Positions 30,046 through 40,993 of a stretch of DNA of 40,993 nt are shown here, piece by piece. The stretch comes from Branchiostoma floridae. Its lineage: Eukaryota; Chordata; Leptocardii; Amphioxiformes; Branchiostomatidae. Position 1 is the first letter of the stretch. Each line of letters starts with the position of its first letter. The notes under the pieces were generated by a model, which searched no databases, was not told the origin of the DNA, and worked only from the letters and a program-made list of their open reading frames with translations. The position numbers were made by a program, and so were the translations under genes. Where the stretch lies: NCBI RefSeq assembly GCF_000003815.2, contig NC_049996.1, positions 8,535,656 to 8,576,648 of the forward strand. The letters are read 5' to 3'.

Positions 30046-31286
30046 TTATGTCTCTGTATCTTCTTGTTTATCGTTAAGAGTGAAGAGTGAATGGTGATTG
30101 GGTAATATGTACATGTGCATACTTCTAGAAGTCAAGCTTGGATGGATACAAGGAAATTTATATGGATAGAATTCAGGCAATAACAAGGATGAGTGTGAGA
30201 CAGTTTGTGAAAGAAAGGACAAGTTATGCCTGAAGAGAATTTTGAAAATAGTAAAAGAAAAACAAGAAGGAATAAAACTAGAAAGTTACCTGAAAACCCA
30301 TGCCATGAATCTACACTAATACAATTTCCTCTCAGTCTGTCTTAGAAAGGAGCAAAGTAAACTCAACATTAGAGGGCTAAAAGCTTTTTTTATCTAAAAA
30401 CAATTGAAAATCTTAGCTGTTATTAACAGCTCAGGGGAAAAGGATAAGAGTTAGCTTCTACCAGGCTCCATAAGTGGCTGTCAAAATACATTGTAGTAGA
30501 AATTTGCTGAATAGACAACATGCCAGAGGAGTTGACTGACTGAGGAGTACTCTTTATGGCTATTCTACTCTGTCCAGCAACCTGTGGAGACTGGTAGGGG
30601 CTTGCAAGACTTGTTCTGGCAAAAGAAAAACCTTGGGACTAAAGACTTTCAAGGATACTGCCCGAGTCATACTTCAAGTTGTAATTCAAACCAGGTTCAA
30701 AGCCTTGAACAATTGCCCGTGTCTTGGCAGCCACCATCTCCTGACCCTAAACCATTTTTCTGAGGACTGATTTCTTCGAAGATGTCACAATTTTGGCAGA
30801 GGCTTGGTCTAGGGCAAACATCCTGACATGTAAATCCTCTTAAGATGTAGAAAGGTGTAGCCTTAAATATCAATTTCAATCAGTAATGTATGTTTGGATT
30901 CAGACCATGAAATTTTCTGGAATGAAGTCTACAACAGGCCTGCTCACCATTAACTCTACCACTAGCTTGTAAATCTTTCACAAGTTACTCTTTACAAACA
31001 TTTGTAAACTTTGCCAAATGGTAAAATTAGTTTATTGCCACCCATAAAAGTAAGCCCTATTGTTCCCTCTGTATTATTTTTAGATTTCACTGCTGGGTGC
31101 TGGTGGGTCCTTTGTGGTGGGCCATTAATACATGACACCCAACCATACTTTGCAAGGATGTGTGAATTGCTGAAGTAACATTACAAAAATGGTAGAAAAT
31201 GGTAAATACAAAAACATGTAATGGCAAAATGCCGTTACCATTATTTACAAACTGTTCCATTGTGAATATTTCAAAGGTTTTACACA
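30046..31286. other. unannotated stretch downstream of NR1D
   Basis: AT-rich with no supported gene or repeat. Confidence 0.45.
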
Positions 31287-32370
31287 CCTAACGGGAGGTG
31301 CCCCAACACGGTACGCTTTTTCTTGCGCTCAAACTCATGGCGCTCCATCGCTAGTTGCCTGAGAGTGCTCAAATTTTGATGACTGAATTTTTTACACATA
31401 GATTTGAACAACACACTTGAATAAGAAATGCATTAATGTGGTTCATGAACCTTTCGCGCTGCGTGTTACAAGCGGCAAACACTGTGAGACAATTTCGTGT
31501 ATGTAACCTTCCAATTTTGTGCTACGCTGGACAGTGTGCCTAACTCGGTACGCTTTTTTTACATTTTGCTCTCTTCAGAAGTAAGTGGTAGATTTGAGTA
31601 CACAGAAAAAAATTAATAGTATGATATTTTAGCTTTCTTCTGACAGTAAAATCGTGACTGTATGTACTTCTTGTCTCACATGAGGAAGGCTGTACCTAGA
31701 ACAATCCAGCTGATGTGTTTACGGGCAATGGGCTGAATGCACTGGTTGTGAATGCCCGACTGAAAGAACCATTACGAAAAAACGACACCACCAACATCAA
31801 CAAAACTCTGTCTGGTTATATGAAAATATCATCTACATCTCTCTATCAAGTCTTATTTTCATAGACAGCACGAATCATATGTTACAGTCAAAGAAATCTT
31901 TGGAGCGTTCTCTAGTCTGCCACCTTCACGGCCACACTCCCTTGGGAGTACAATGGTGGCAATGTTTATGTCGCTTCCTTTTGCTTGCTTTTCTACTCAA
32001 CAAACATTTGAAGACCTATATTCACAGTGTTTTATGGAGCTTTATTTATGTGTATCATGGCGTTGTGTGACTGCTTGAAAGAGTTCGTATAGTTAGCGAC
32101 ACGAGCCGCCAATACACAGAGGCCGGTGACCGCAGTGATTCAGCACTGTCAACATTACTGTTAGAATTCTGTTTTTTGAAAAAACATGAAGTAAATATGT
32201 TAAAGTATACTTTGAATGCAAATTAAAGCTGTGTGCATGGACTTGGTTTATTTACCTTTGCAATCAGCATAGTCAGTGGTAACAAACACGGTGTACTTAT
32301 TGATAATAAGATCAGCAAAAAATCCGTGCCGTCTTAGGACGGGAACCGTCTTAGGGCGGCCCCCGTTAGG
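31287..32370. mobile_element. candidate non-autonomous DNA transposon
   Basis: Ends CCTAACGGGAGGTGCC and GGCGGCCCCCGTTAGG are inverted copies of each other (CCTAACGGG outermost). Variants of CGGTACGC recur inside. About 1.08 kb, no recognisable transposase, no clear target duplication. Confidence 0.45.
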
Positions 32371-34208
32371 AAAACATTAGGAAAGTTCAAATAGCATTCA
32401 AAAAGTATAAAATCTCCTAGACATATAATTGAAAAAAATTGAAAACATTTGTAAATTATGACAACCCTTGCAGTGACTTGGAATTGACTCTACCTGGCAA
32501 AGATGTGTGAATTGCTATCTTCCCAGCCCACTGACCCATTTACGAAATGATACAAAAAAATGGTAGTAGATCTGCATGTTTCCAAGAAATGCTTATTCTT
32601 CATAATTGTGCATAAGTTACATGTAAATCTGCATTATCACCCTTGAACTTTTGGGCCCTGAGCCAACTCTTAGAGAGGCCATCTCTATATGTGGATCAGG
32701 GCTCGAAATACCACCTGCATATGCAGGTTAGTGCAGGTAAAATTGGAGCTGTGCAGGTATTTCTGGTGTCTGCCTGCACCTAACCATGTACTGGGTTTTA
32801 TAGATAAATGTCATATGATGTAGGTGTATATGGATTGTTATTAGCTGCATTGAAGTATAAAAATGAATTAATAAATCTTTCACAAGTTGCCCTCCTCATA
32901 ATTCCTCAAAAGTACCATGTAACTTGGCATTATCGCCCTTGAACTTTTGGGCCCAGAGCCAACTGTTAGAGAGGCCATCTCTATATGTGGATATAACAGG
33001 TGGTCCTAACTTTGGGCACCCCGCCACAAAAATGCCAAACTCCTGACACCAGTCCAAGGTCTTGACTGACCGACTGTCTGGAATGAAAAGCGCCCATAAA
33101 TCAGTGATGTAATCAATTCCAGGGCACAACGATGCACATAGTCAGGTTACATGTGTGGGGGGTAAGTTACTTTTCAGGCAGAGGTTACATTTTGTAACTT
33201 CAAACTTGTTTTGGTTAGGGCATATTCATCACGCTTTCCATTTAGTCAGGTTTGCTTTTTGCATCCCAGAGAGCCAGATATAATCATAATAATGTCATAA
33301 AAGACATCCTCAACAAGTCCAACCTCTGAAATTCTAAGGCTACATGCACAAAAGCCATGGATGCCAGACTTTTTAAACTTTAGTACACTCCCTTGGTCGT
33401 TTGCTGCGCAATAGCCAAATCTCACCTAAGCAAGAGTTTTTATCATCATTGCACCTCCTGGTTTGAACACAATTCAGTTGTAAATTTACACTCCACTAAC
33501 ATCTTAGCTCATATGAGTCTTACTTACTTACTTACTTGGGCCCTTGGTTCCGGTCGGAACATAGGCCACCGATGATGGTCCTCCATTTTACCCGCCTCTG
33601 GGCTTTCTTCCACAGATCCTGCCAGCTGTCTTGCACAAAATCAAATAATTTACTTTATAATCTAATAATTTAAGCTTGTATTGCTCTATTTTTGGAAAGA
33701 CAAGATGTAGTAAAACATGTAACTTTGAAGTGAGTGAAATGTTGTCAAAGTCCTTTTTTTTCCAGTTTAGAATATAATTCCAATGGAAGGATGAATTTTT
33801 TATCCATTGGACTACAATTCCAGTTGGCTTCACAACAACACTTCATGTCAGTCCTATTTAACCAGTTGTAGTGTACATGTTTTGCAACTTTGCAAAATGT
33901 CCTCTCATGACCAGCAGCACAACATCCTTAAACATTGCTTACAGGCAACATCTATGGCCAAAAATAAAACATTGTCTGTGCTTTGCCAAATCAGATTGTA
34001 CGTAGTTTACATGGGCAATACCTACACAAGTGCTTACCGTCAACATAATTGGTGCCAAAAATACCAGAAAGAGCTCGGCTGCTGCCAAATCCGTTTGAAG
34101 TTCACAATCTACAATGTAACCTCCTGCCTTGGAAGTTCAAGGCAGTTCCTCTATTTCGGACTACAACCTTTGACTACAGAGATGGGGTCTGCATGTGGTG
34201 TCATGAGC
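32371..34208. other. unannotated stretch with a direct duplication
   Basis: A 65-bp block including CCCTTGAACTTTTGGGCCC and GAGAGGCCATCTCTATATGT occurs at 32631-32699 and 32928-32993. CTTA repeats precede 33540. No gene seen. Confidence 0.5.
32532..32542 (-). promoter_or_regulatory. RORE/RevRE downstream of the gene, TAAATGGGTCA
   Basis: The + strand TGACCCATTTA is an exact reverse match to the consensus, 2.5 kb past the poly(A) signal. It may be chance. Confidence 0.25.
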
Positions 34209-34410
34209 TACTGTAAATGCATTTAAGTTCACGGGTTATAATTTCACGGTAGCGGAAAAAGTACTTTTCGCGGTGGGTCTAAGTTCGCGGTAGCACCATG
34301 CACTGTAGTCTCCTACTGCCATGTTTACCGTGGTTTTAAGTTTGCAGTGAAGTGGCCATTGCAAAAACCGCGAACATTTAAGCACAGCGAAAGTTTCTGC
34401 ATTCACAGTA
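34209..34410. mobile_element. TIR element family D, copy 2
   Basis: TACTGTAAATGCATTTAAGT to TGCATTCACAGTA, with inner segments TTCGCGGTAGC and GTGAAGTGGCC. Same family as 39084-39304 and 2184-2284. Confidence 0.75.
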
Positions 34411-34911
34411 TTTTAATTCACTGTTAATCCTAGCCGCTCCACGGTAATTCCATGTTTAAAGCATTATCGGTATATTGTTATTGTTATGTGAAGCGTTATT
34501 GGATATTTGAATTATACATAACACATTATTTGTTATCCTAAATTAATCGTAAAACGTTGTTGAGACAAACTTTGTGACGAGCAGACCATTGGAGGTAATG
34601 TCAGATAACCCTCGGAGATCAAACTCTTAAACACACCGGGTTCAAGACCATGTTATTGTCACCAGGTCCACCCCTTATAAATCAGTATGTGACGCACAAG
34701 ATAATTCTTTTGTGCATCTATATCTATAAAATGAATTATCCTGACCAGTATTTTTCTCCGCCAATTACAAATGAGAGTCACGCCCCACAGAAACCAAAAT
34801 TGTCTTTCATTTTCTAATGCTTCTGATAGCTTACTGAATTACTGTGATCATCTGTCCATTAAGAAAATTACTTTGGGCATTAGCATATAGTCACCTTGGC
34901 AGTGAACAAGC
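34411..34911. other. unannotated stretch
   Basis: No gene or clear repeat seen. Confidence 0.4.
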
Positions 34912-35250
34912 CACGGTTCTAGCCAGCATCCGTCCTTCCGTCCTTTGACGGAATAATTGCAACTGGAGACGGAAAACAATTTTGTTCATTCCATCCTCTT
35001 TGATGGACAAAGAAAAATACACATATAAATATATCTAACAAATGAAATTTTAAAAAGATAATCTCAGCACAGATGCCACTGAACCAAGCTGAGTCTTCTC
35101 TTCCAGCAAAATTTGTCCCTCAAGATGCAGGAAATTGCATTTCTGAGGGTCAAAATTTCCCCGGTCCCTCTTAGAAGCCTCTGGCGCTCGACAGGATTTC
35201 CGTTTAAAACACAGGAGATGGAAAAAAAAGTCAGGCTGGCAAGAACACTG
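34912..35250. mobile_element. hAT-like non-autonomous element, imperfect ends
   Basis: Ends CACGGTTCTAGCCAGC and GCTGGCAAGAACACTG agree as inverted repeats at most positions. The internal GCAGGAAATTGCATTTCTGA and CTCTGGCGCTC resemble the 37370-37470 part of the larger hAT element. No target duplication is visible. Confidence 0.5.
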
Positions 35251-35344
35251 TAAGGAAATGAATTAATTGGCTTGATGATATTCTACCTGGTAAGTCAACC
35301 CCTGAATAACACACAAATGTATTGTTACATAAGGAGTAATGACG

Positions 35345-35410
35345 TCATTACTACAAAAAAAATTGGGTACCTACTGGCTGCAAATGATACACCAGATGTA
35401 TTGTAATCAT
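35345..35410 (+). mobile_element. isolated SINE 3' tail
   Basis: TTGGGTACCTACTGGCTGCA...ATACACCAGATGTATTG matches the tail of the neighbouring SINE (TTGGGTACCTACGGGCTAAA...). Confidence 0.4.
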
Positions 35411-35464
35411 AATCTCATGACATTAAGGAAGTAGATTGAATAAAACTGGTTTTAATCATAATTA

Positions 35465-35734
35465 CTGCCGTGTGGCGTGTTGGATACACCCGGTCCCTCA
35501 ATCTCGGAAGTTGAGCAACGCGCAGTCCACTCAGTTCTTGGATGGGGGACCAAGAATTACATGAAATCGTCTTCCGGAAAGGACGTAAAACGGGGGTCCC
35601 ATTTTCGAAGAGGTGCTTTGACCACGTTAGTCATCCTTATTACTCAATACATGATTGGGTACCTACGGGCTAAAAATACACCCGATACATTATATTATAC
35701 TATACTATACTATACTATACTATACTATAGTATA
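35465..35734 (+). mobile_element. 5S rRNA-derived SINE
   Basis: The head (about 35475-35560) follows the 5S rRNA pattern: ATACACCCGGTCCC, ATCTCGGAAGTTGAGCAACG, then CAGTTCTTGGATGGGGGACC. The box A and box C positions of the internal promoter are recognisable. A unique body and a (TATAC)n tail (35694-35729) follow. 5S-derived SINEs (SINE3/Deu-type) are known in chordates. The copy is not a functional 5S gene, since its 3' half diverges. Confidence 0.75.
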
Positions 35735-37549
35735 ATTCAGGCCAGCGTTCCCGCCAGGCATACGTCTTTACGTCTTTGGACGCATTTTTTTCTGGAAAGA
35801 CGCACTCGGCTCAGCTGAATGCGTCCATAAAAAAATATGAAAGAAAGGCTGACCTGTACCACCAGTGTACAAAATGTATCTGGAATCTTTTTAAAAATCT
35901 GTCTTTATACGAAGGAATCCTACCTTTACAATTTATACTTCAAATTCTTCACTTTCCGGTCATCCTAGTAGTCTGGGCATGGGGCGGAGCGCGGCACGCT
36001 TTACAACTAGCGGACCCATGTGCGACACACCCAGCCACGCGCCAGTCAGAGCTGTCCGTTGCGCAATGTAATTTTTTGTAGTCCGTGAAATACGTCTGAC
36101 AATCAGCATTCTTTAACACTTGAAGAAATCTTATGCAGATTTTATATTCTGATATTAACATGATACTTACTTGTCCTCTGTTTCACGTATTTGTTAAAGA
36201 TCTGTGGGTAATACTAGTATTGAACAAGCAAACTGCTCTGCGCGAGTGCTGCACATCTCAACAAAAGTTCTCACACTGTGGGCAGTTGATTGGCAGTCGG
36301 TATCTTTGACAACAGGCCGCTAGCGCCAAGCAGTCTAGATTGGCCACCAGGTCCAAATCCAATCATCTTAATAACCAATCAGCGTTTGATAAATGTAATG
36401 TTGCACTCTGTTATTGGTCACCGGAAAAAAAAAAAAAGTTACCGAGTATTAGCGCACGTGACGTTGGTAGCCGCCCGTGTCGTCTGGCAACTTGAGTTTC
36501 TTCCCTAGCTGCTAACAAAAAACGGTGCGCGGTAAATAAGTGAAGAATCCAAAACTGTACACTTTATTTCTTATTTACAAAATTTCTTTTATTTCAAAAA
36601 GACAAAATTTGCGGCAGAAAAGGGGCCGCAATATTGTTGTCAAGCGTCGATCGAGTCGGCTGTGCGCTCCGTGGCACATGTCACGGCACGCCCCCCTCCC
36701 CAGACGGACTGTCGATCGCAGCGCCGTCTTTCTGGCTACTGCTTCAAGGTTACACCGGCAATGATCACTGCCAAAGAGGCAGCAGATCGTCCTCCTCGAG
36801 TAATGTATAACGTTCTTGATCTATTTAAAAAGAAATCCAGCCAAAGATTTCACGCCGAAAACGGGGTTACCTGAGGTCGCAGGAACAAACGCACGCTCGT
36901 GGAAAATGACGGCAAGGCCTTGTAAAACCCCACCGATTCAAAAAATTTGACTAAAATCATCGGGCAAAATAGAAAAAAGACACAAAGTGTGATGGCGCCA
37001 TTATTTTATCGTCTCGGAAAAATTTTTGATGCGGGAGGGCGCAACATCGATCGCACGAGGTAACGTTTATAATAGACATTTTTTTTTCAATGACGGAAAA
37101 TAATTGGCAGAATTTTTTTCACGGGATGACGGACAGGCTAGGCCGCTAGAGCCCTGTTTCGAAGCATCAAAAATCCAAAATTTTCATATAGATATGTCTG
37201 GACAAATAATACCCGGGCCAGATCACGGAAGGCTGATTCCCTGTGCTTACAGTTGTTTTTAATATAACGTATTTTGATGATGCAGAAGAGGGTGGTCGTC
37301 GATAACTGAAAATGGGAGTAAAAGAGGCAACCGACATCCAATCTCAAGTGCATGATTATCCTCTCAAATTGCAGGAAATTGTGTTCTAGAAGGTTTGAAA
37401 ATCCAAATTTTCCCGGGGGAGCATGCCCCCGGACCCCCCTAGAATGCGAGCGCCTGCGGCGCTCATCTCGCGCCTCCGGCGCTCATTACGCCCCTCCCAA
37501 ATATTTGGACGCATACTTTCAAAAACCTGGCGGGAACGCTGATTCAGGC
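35735..37549. mobile_element. hAT element with perfect TIRs and 8-bp target duplication
   Basis: The element at 35743-37541 (1799 bp) has 16-bp perfect ends, CAGCGTTCCCGCCAGG and CCTGGCGGGAACGCTG, and the 8-bp duplication ATTCAGGC at 35735-35742 and 37542-37549. TIRs beginning CAG and an 8-bp duplication define the hAT superfamily. Subterminal TTTGGACGCAT motifs occur at both ends. There is no full transposase; a short ATG frame (36761-36874, MITAKEAADRPPRVMYNVLD...) follows a CCAAT-rich promoter-like stretch and could be a remnant 5' end. It inserted at the 3' end of the SINE tail. Confidence 0.9.
36340..36520 (+). promoter_or_regulatory. promoter-like CCAAT cluster inside the hAT element
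   Basis: CCAATC (36359), ACCAATCAG (36374) and inverted ATTGGTCA (36413) lie within 60 bp, followed by GCACGTGACGTTGG, an E-box overlapping a CRE-like motif. The spacing suits NF-Y. It may be the promoter of the ancestral transposase gene. Confidence 0.35.
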
Positions 37550-37727
37550 CTTGCAGTGAGCATACATGTATGTGGGGTTCAGAGGGCATGTTTTGAAGTA
37601 CGGGTTCCCAGATACCATGTGGAATTTGATGACATTTCTGGGAGAGGATAACCCAATAAGGACACAGGCAGATTTAGTACACATACACAGGCCTCTGTTT
37701 AGGCTAAGTGACCTGAGAGGGTCAGTG

Positions 37728-38073
37728 CAAGGGGGATCATCATGTATACATAGGCTAGGATGACTGTTAGTTAAAAACTTATGCAGCAAAAATAAACAAA
37801 TAAAAGAAATTATTGAGTAAAAGTCATTTTTACATTTGTTGGGCAACTAATGGTGGAAATAATTTGCATGTTAGGTCTGAATTAGATTGACGTGTGTGTG
37901 TGTGTGGGGGGGGGAGAGTCCTGAGTAAGGGGGATCATCATGTAAACATTGGCTAGGATGACTGTTAAAAATAGTCCACAGCAAAAATACACAGATCAAA
38001 GAAATTATTGGGTAGAAGTCATTATTTACATTTGTTGGGCATCTAATGATAGAAATAATTTGCATGTAAGGTA
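37728..38073. repeat. tandem duplication, period about 198 bp
   Basis: AGGGGGATCATCATGTA...TTGCATGT occurs at 37728-37877 and 37926-38073 with minor differences. Confidence 0.8.
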
Positions 38074-38129
38074 ATTGACTTAGGGGTCAGAATCCTACAG
38101 GTCAAGCTTGCTTTAAGGTTGTGTCCCTT

Positions 38130-38140
38130 TATGTAGGTCA
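38130..38140 (+). promoter_or_regulatory. RORE/RevRE far downstream, TATGTAGGTCA
   Basis: Exact consensus match about 8 kb past the gene, in otherwise repeat-rich sequence. It may be chance. Confidence 0.2.
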
Positions 38141-38269
38141 ATTTGTGACTGGATATAATTGAAGATTCTAGGAGACAAAAGTGGCATTCACATAATTCAG
38201 TGACTCATTCACTCACTCACCCACACCCACACACCAATTAACGTAAATATGTAAATGTATACAAACGTT

Positions 38270-38505
38270 ATCATGACATGCACAACATAATTTCACTGTC
38301 TCTGAAAAAGACGTTGAACCCAGTTACAGTAGTTTAGAGTTTCTGGGCTAGAGTAGACACAAACATTAGTATGTGTCTACTCTAGTCCATAAACAAATGT
38401 AATAATGACATGCACATATTCCACTATCTCTGAAAAAGACGTCAACCCCAGTTAAAGTAGTTAGAATTTAGAATTAGCTACTGGACTAGAGTAGACACAT
38501 ACTAC
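38270..38505. repeat. direct duplication containing a palindrome
   Basis: TCTCTGAAAAAGACGT and flanks occur at about 38300 and 38430. Between them CTAGAGTAGACACA (38350) and TGTGTCTACTCTAG form a 14-bp stem, and the first arm recurs at about 38493. Confidence 0.75.
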
Positions 38506-39083
38506 ATTGTTCTACACTATTTGTCTGTCCTCTTTCGTGTTACCTGCAATTAGCCCTCGGGCAAGAATTTTCAACAAATTATCAAATGGATTTATATTGA
38601 TTTAAAAGCATAGCCAAATGTTTACCCTGACTCGTGTTCCCCGAAAACACACAGTAAGAAATGCACATAACCCTCAAATACAATCCTTTACCCTAAGGTG
38701 AGGTTCAGAACCCACACATGTGCATTTTACACTCGAGTATACCTTCAAATCAAAACAACCCCAGTGGCCCCCTAACAGTGGCCTTGAGCTGTGACTCGGA
38801 GCCTCTCAGCTGTATACATACACAAATGGAGGAGACAGATTACATAATGGCGGCTGTCCTTGAGAGAGAATCAGTCTGGGCAAGGTTAAAGTGTCAGTGG
38901 CAGCAGTTTGGGGTGGAACCTTTGTTGTTTTGTCAGGCATGCTAATTGTGAATCACAGCAACAATCACATTAAAGCTCTTTTAAACAGAAACCAGTAAGG
39001 TCGCTTGGTCAACACAATCATTCGATTATTTTCTTTTGACTGTGTTCGATTATCTTCTTTTGACTGTGTTTTGTTCTACTGGT
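38506..39083. other. unannotated stretch
   Basis: No gene or clear repeat seen. Confidence 0.4.
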
Positions 39084-39304
39084 TACTGTAAATATGCATT
39101 TAAGTTCGCGGGGATTTACTTTTGCGGTAGCGGGAAAATGGAGTTTTTGCAGTGGTTTTAAGTTCGCAGTAGCGCCATAGACTGTAGTCTAATACTATAA
39201 TGGTAAAATGTTCGCAGTGGTTTTATGTTTGCGGTGAAGCGGCCACCGCGAAAATCGCCAACATAAAACATAAAACCATTGCAAACATTTCTGCATTTAC
39301 AGTA
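39084..39304. mobile_element. TIR element family D, copy 3
   Basis: TACTGTAAATATGCATTTAA to CTGCATTTACAGTA, with repeated TTCGCGG/CCGCGAA segments inside, so that the unit folds on itself. Confidence 0.75.
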
Positions 39305-39493
39305 GTACACACCCAAAAAATGTAGGTAGTTGAACCTGAGACCGGGTATGAGGCATGATATTTTATCGTCAACTAGTAGTGAAATGCAGCTTTGCTGGGG
39401 ATCAATTAGATTGGTGGTTTGAGGTATAAGGCCGTGGAAATCTTAGTTATAGTTTTATACCATGATGGCTCAAAAATGTATACATGTAGCATA

Positions 39494-39595
39494 TATAGCC
39501 TGTGCTTACACAATCTCTCACTGGTTAATCACCTCCTCCCCTAGGTACTGGCACCTGTAAGGTGGCCGCTAGGAGCGTGATTTAATCAGGCTATA
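39494..39595 (-). mobile_element. TIR element family E, copy 2
   Basis: TATAGCCTG and CAGGCTATA form the ends of a 102-bp unit; the right part AGCGTGATTTAATCAGG matches the reverse complement of 3593-3615. Confidence 0.6.
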
Positions 39596-40993
39596 ATGCT
39601 AGTTCACCTTTATCCGTGGAGTAACCTATATCCGTCGTATTTAAAAACAGGCATTTAGGAAAATTATCAGGACGGACGGTGGTTTCAAATTGCAATATTT
39701 CAGTTTGAGGTCTCGTTCCGGTATTACTCCGCCGGTGGACACTCAAACGTAGATCCTTCCAAAATATAAATGGGGCCCCAAATCGTGTGTTTATGTAGGT
39801 GATAAATTGCCTTTTATCGCCCCGATGTCATATCGAAGGATTTGAGATGAAAGGTTGTGTATTTCTGACAGGATCGGTTGGAAAAGTTTCGGCATTCGGG
39901 CGATTGTCGGACGTGTACGTTTGTTTGTCCTGAGTAATGCGGTAAGCGGGTCACTGAAGGAAAGCCCCACTTTCTGGATAGTTTTTCTGTGCAGTTATAG
40001 ATATTATAAAAATCGATCCATCGGTCAGATTTTGAGGGTATTTTTTTTATTGATTACTGGATAAGTGCTCTTGTAATAGAAATTAAAACATCTCCAGCAG
40101 AACGGTTTCTTTATTGGATTTTCGCCCATTAAAGTTGCATAATAATACGTTGTTTTCAATGAGAGAGCAAAAGTCCGGAATGAGACCTTAATAAAAATGA
40201 AAAATATTCCTTAAAAATCAACGATTTGAGCTAGGGCAAAAATTTCAAAACAATGTTTACCCAGGATTTAATCTACGATTTTTGAGGGTTCGTTACATTG
40301 CGTAACTCTATCCGTTGCCATGGTGACGGACGAGACCATATTTCGTGGGGTTGATTTACTTGTTATTTTTATTTTACCTGTATTAGAAGGATTTGCAATC
40401 ATCTAGAGTTACGAAAATGCCAGAAAAAGTGCATTAGTAGGATGGAGACATATTGAAAAGCTACCTGGATCGTGTAAGGCGTCTATAAAGCATTTCCCGA
40501 CAAGCACATACGCACAGAATCTATAGAAATACCCCTTATATTGTAAACCTATTTTCGCGGACCACTTGTGTAAGCGTCAAATACAGATATTAGATGTCAG
40601 GCCGAAGTTGTGTCTCTTTCAATGACCCACAGAACAGCAAAACAAAGAAAAATGAGTACTGTCTGTGTTCTAGTGTCAGGGACAGCGTCCAATACAAGAC
40701 AAAACGACGCGCTATGCTGTGTCAGGCACGATATTAACTCTTGTTGTATTCTGCTATTCTGCTTCTCCCAAAATCGTATGCTTGAAAGTAGGTTAAACTG
40801 ACTATACAACTAAACGATATGTATCCCGTACTTCGATTTTTCTGACCGAAACCTGTGTTGTTGCTTCTCTTTACCCCCCCCGGCCCCCCCCCCGACAAGT
40901 ATTCTTTTGTTTGCCAAACATCTTAATAATCGACGAATTAAGTCTCGTTCCGTATTACTCCGCCGGTGACACCCCCCCCCCTCCTTTATGAAA
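39596..40993. other. unannotated stretch with a direct repeat
   Basis: A motif TCTCGTTCCG(G)TATTACTCCG followed by CCGGTG occurs at about 39710-39736 and again at 40943-40972, 1.23 kb apart. Poly-C tracts lie at 40875-40895 and near the end. No gene seen. Confidence 0.5.

Noticed and set aside
35475-35560. A functional 5S rRNA gene
   Set aside because: Only the central 5S segments match; the 3' half diverges and a SINE body and tail follow.
3874-36462. CACGTG E-boxes as a clock-related enrichment
   Set aside because: About nine were noticed (for example 3876, 6338, 9384, 13536, 15371, 16507, 25570, 29393, 36456), close to the ten expected by chance in a window of this size.
1-40993. tRNA genes
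   Set aside because: I looked for GGTTCRANYCC-type box B motifs with a matching box A and saw none that fold; no scan could be run.

Overview
This is a eukaryotic, intron-rich, repeat-rich window, most likely from an amphioxus (Branchiostoma). The evidence is one animal nuclear receptor gene of the NR1D group (vertebrate Rev-erb, arthropod E75) set among many short terminal-inverted-repeat (TIR) elements, non-LTR retrotransposon tails and a 5S rRNA-derived SINE. The receptor combines Rev-erb-like domains with an E75-like long C-terminal tail, as expected of an invertebrate chordate. Two runs of N mark assembly gaps. The species call is inference; the gene family call is secure.

Layout. 1-18.4 kb is non-coding: TIR elements (178-390, 839-926, 1178-1269, 1289-1427, 4913-5177, 5606-5770, 6118-6329, 13715-13934), retrotransposon 3' tails (2667-3085 on +, 3145-3460 and 7262-7895 on -), a four-copy tandem array with a period near 0.5 kb (11.2-13.1 kb), and a large inverted duplication around the 17.05 kb gap. 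18,466-28,497 holds the receptor coding region in seven exons on the + strand. All splice phases agree and the exons total 1899 nt (632 codons plus stop). A 3' UTR of about 1.5 kb ends at an AATAAA at 30,020. 30-41 kb is again non-coding: a candidate DNA transposon (31,287-32,370), a 5S-derived SINE (about 35,465-35,734), two hAT-type elements (one with a perfect 16-bp TIR and 8-bp target duplication, 35,743-37,541), and more repeats.

How it fits together. The protein has a two-zinc-finger DNA-binding domain with the CEGCKG P-box, the [10 protein letters not shown] extension that reads the A/T-rich flank of a monomeric site, a ligand-binding domain retaining both heme-ligand positions (Cys238, His421) and lacking a recognisable helix 12, and a tail of about 200 residues carrying a PMNLSK CtBP-type motif. 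The locus is rich in the receptor family's own target, WAWNTRGGTCA: eight exact matches were found by eye, six of them between 15.5 and 23.8 kb around the 5' end and first introns. This suggests feedback by the receptor on itself and shared control by ROR. Besides the first coding exon at 18,466, two further candidate first exons (20,888-20,963 and 23,130-23,157) end in the phase needed to join exon 2. The second lies 160 bp downstream of a paired CArG box plus a GC box. This resembles the multiple-promoter organisation known for E75.
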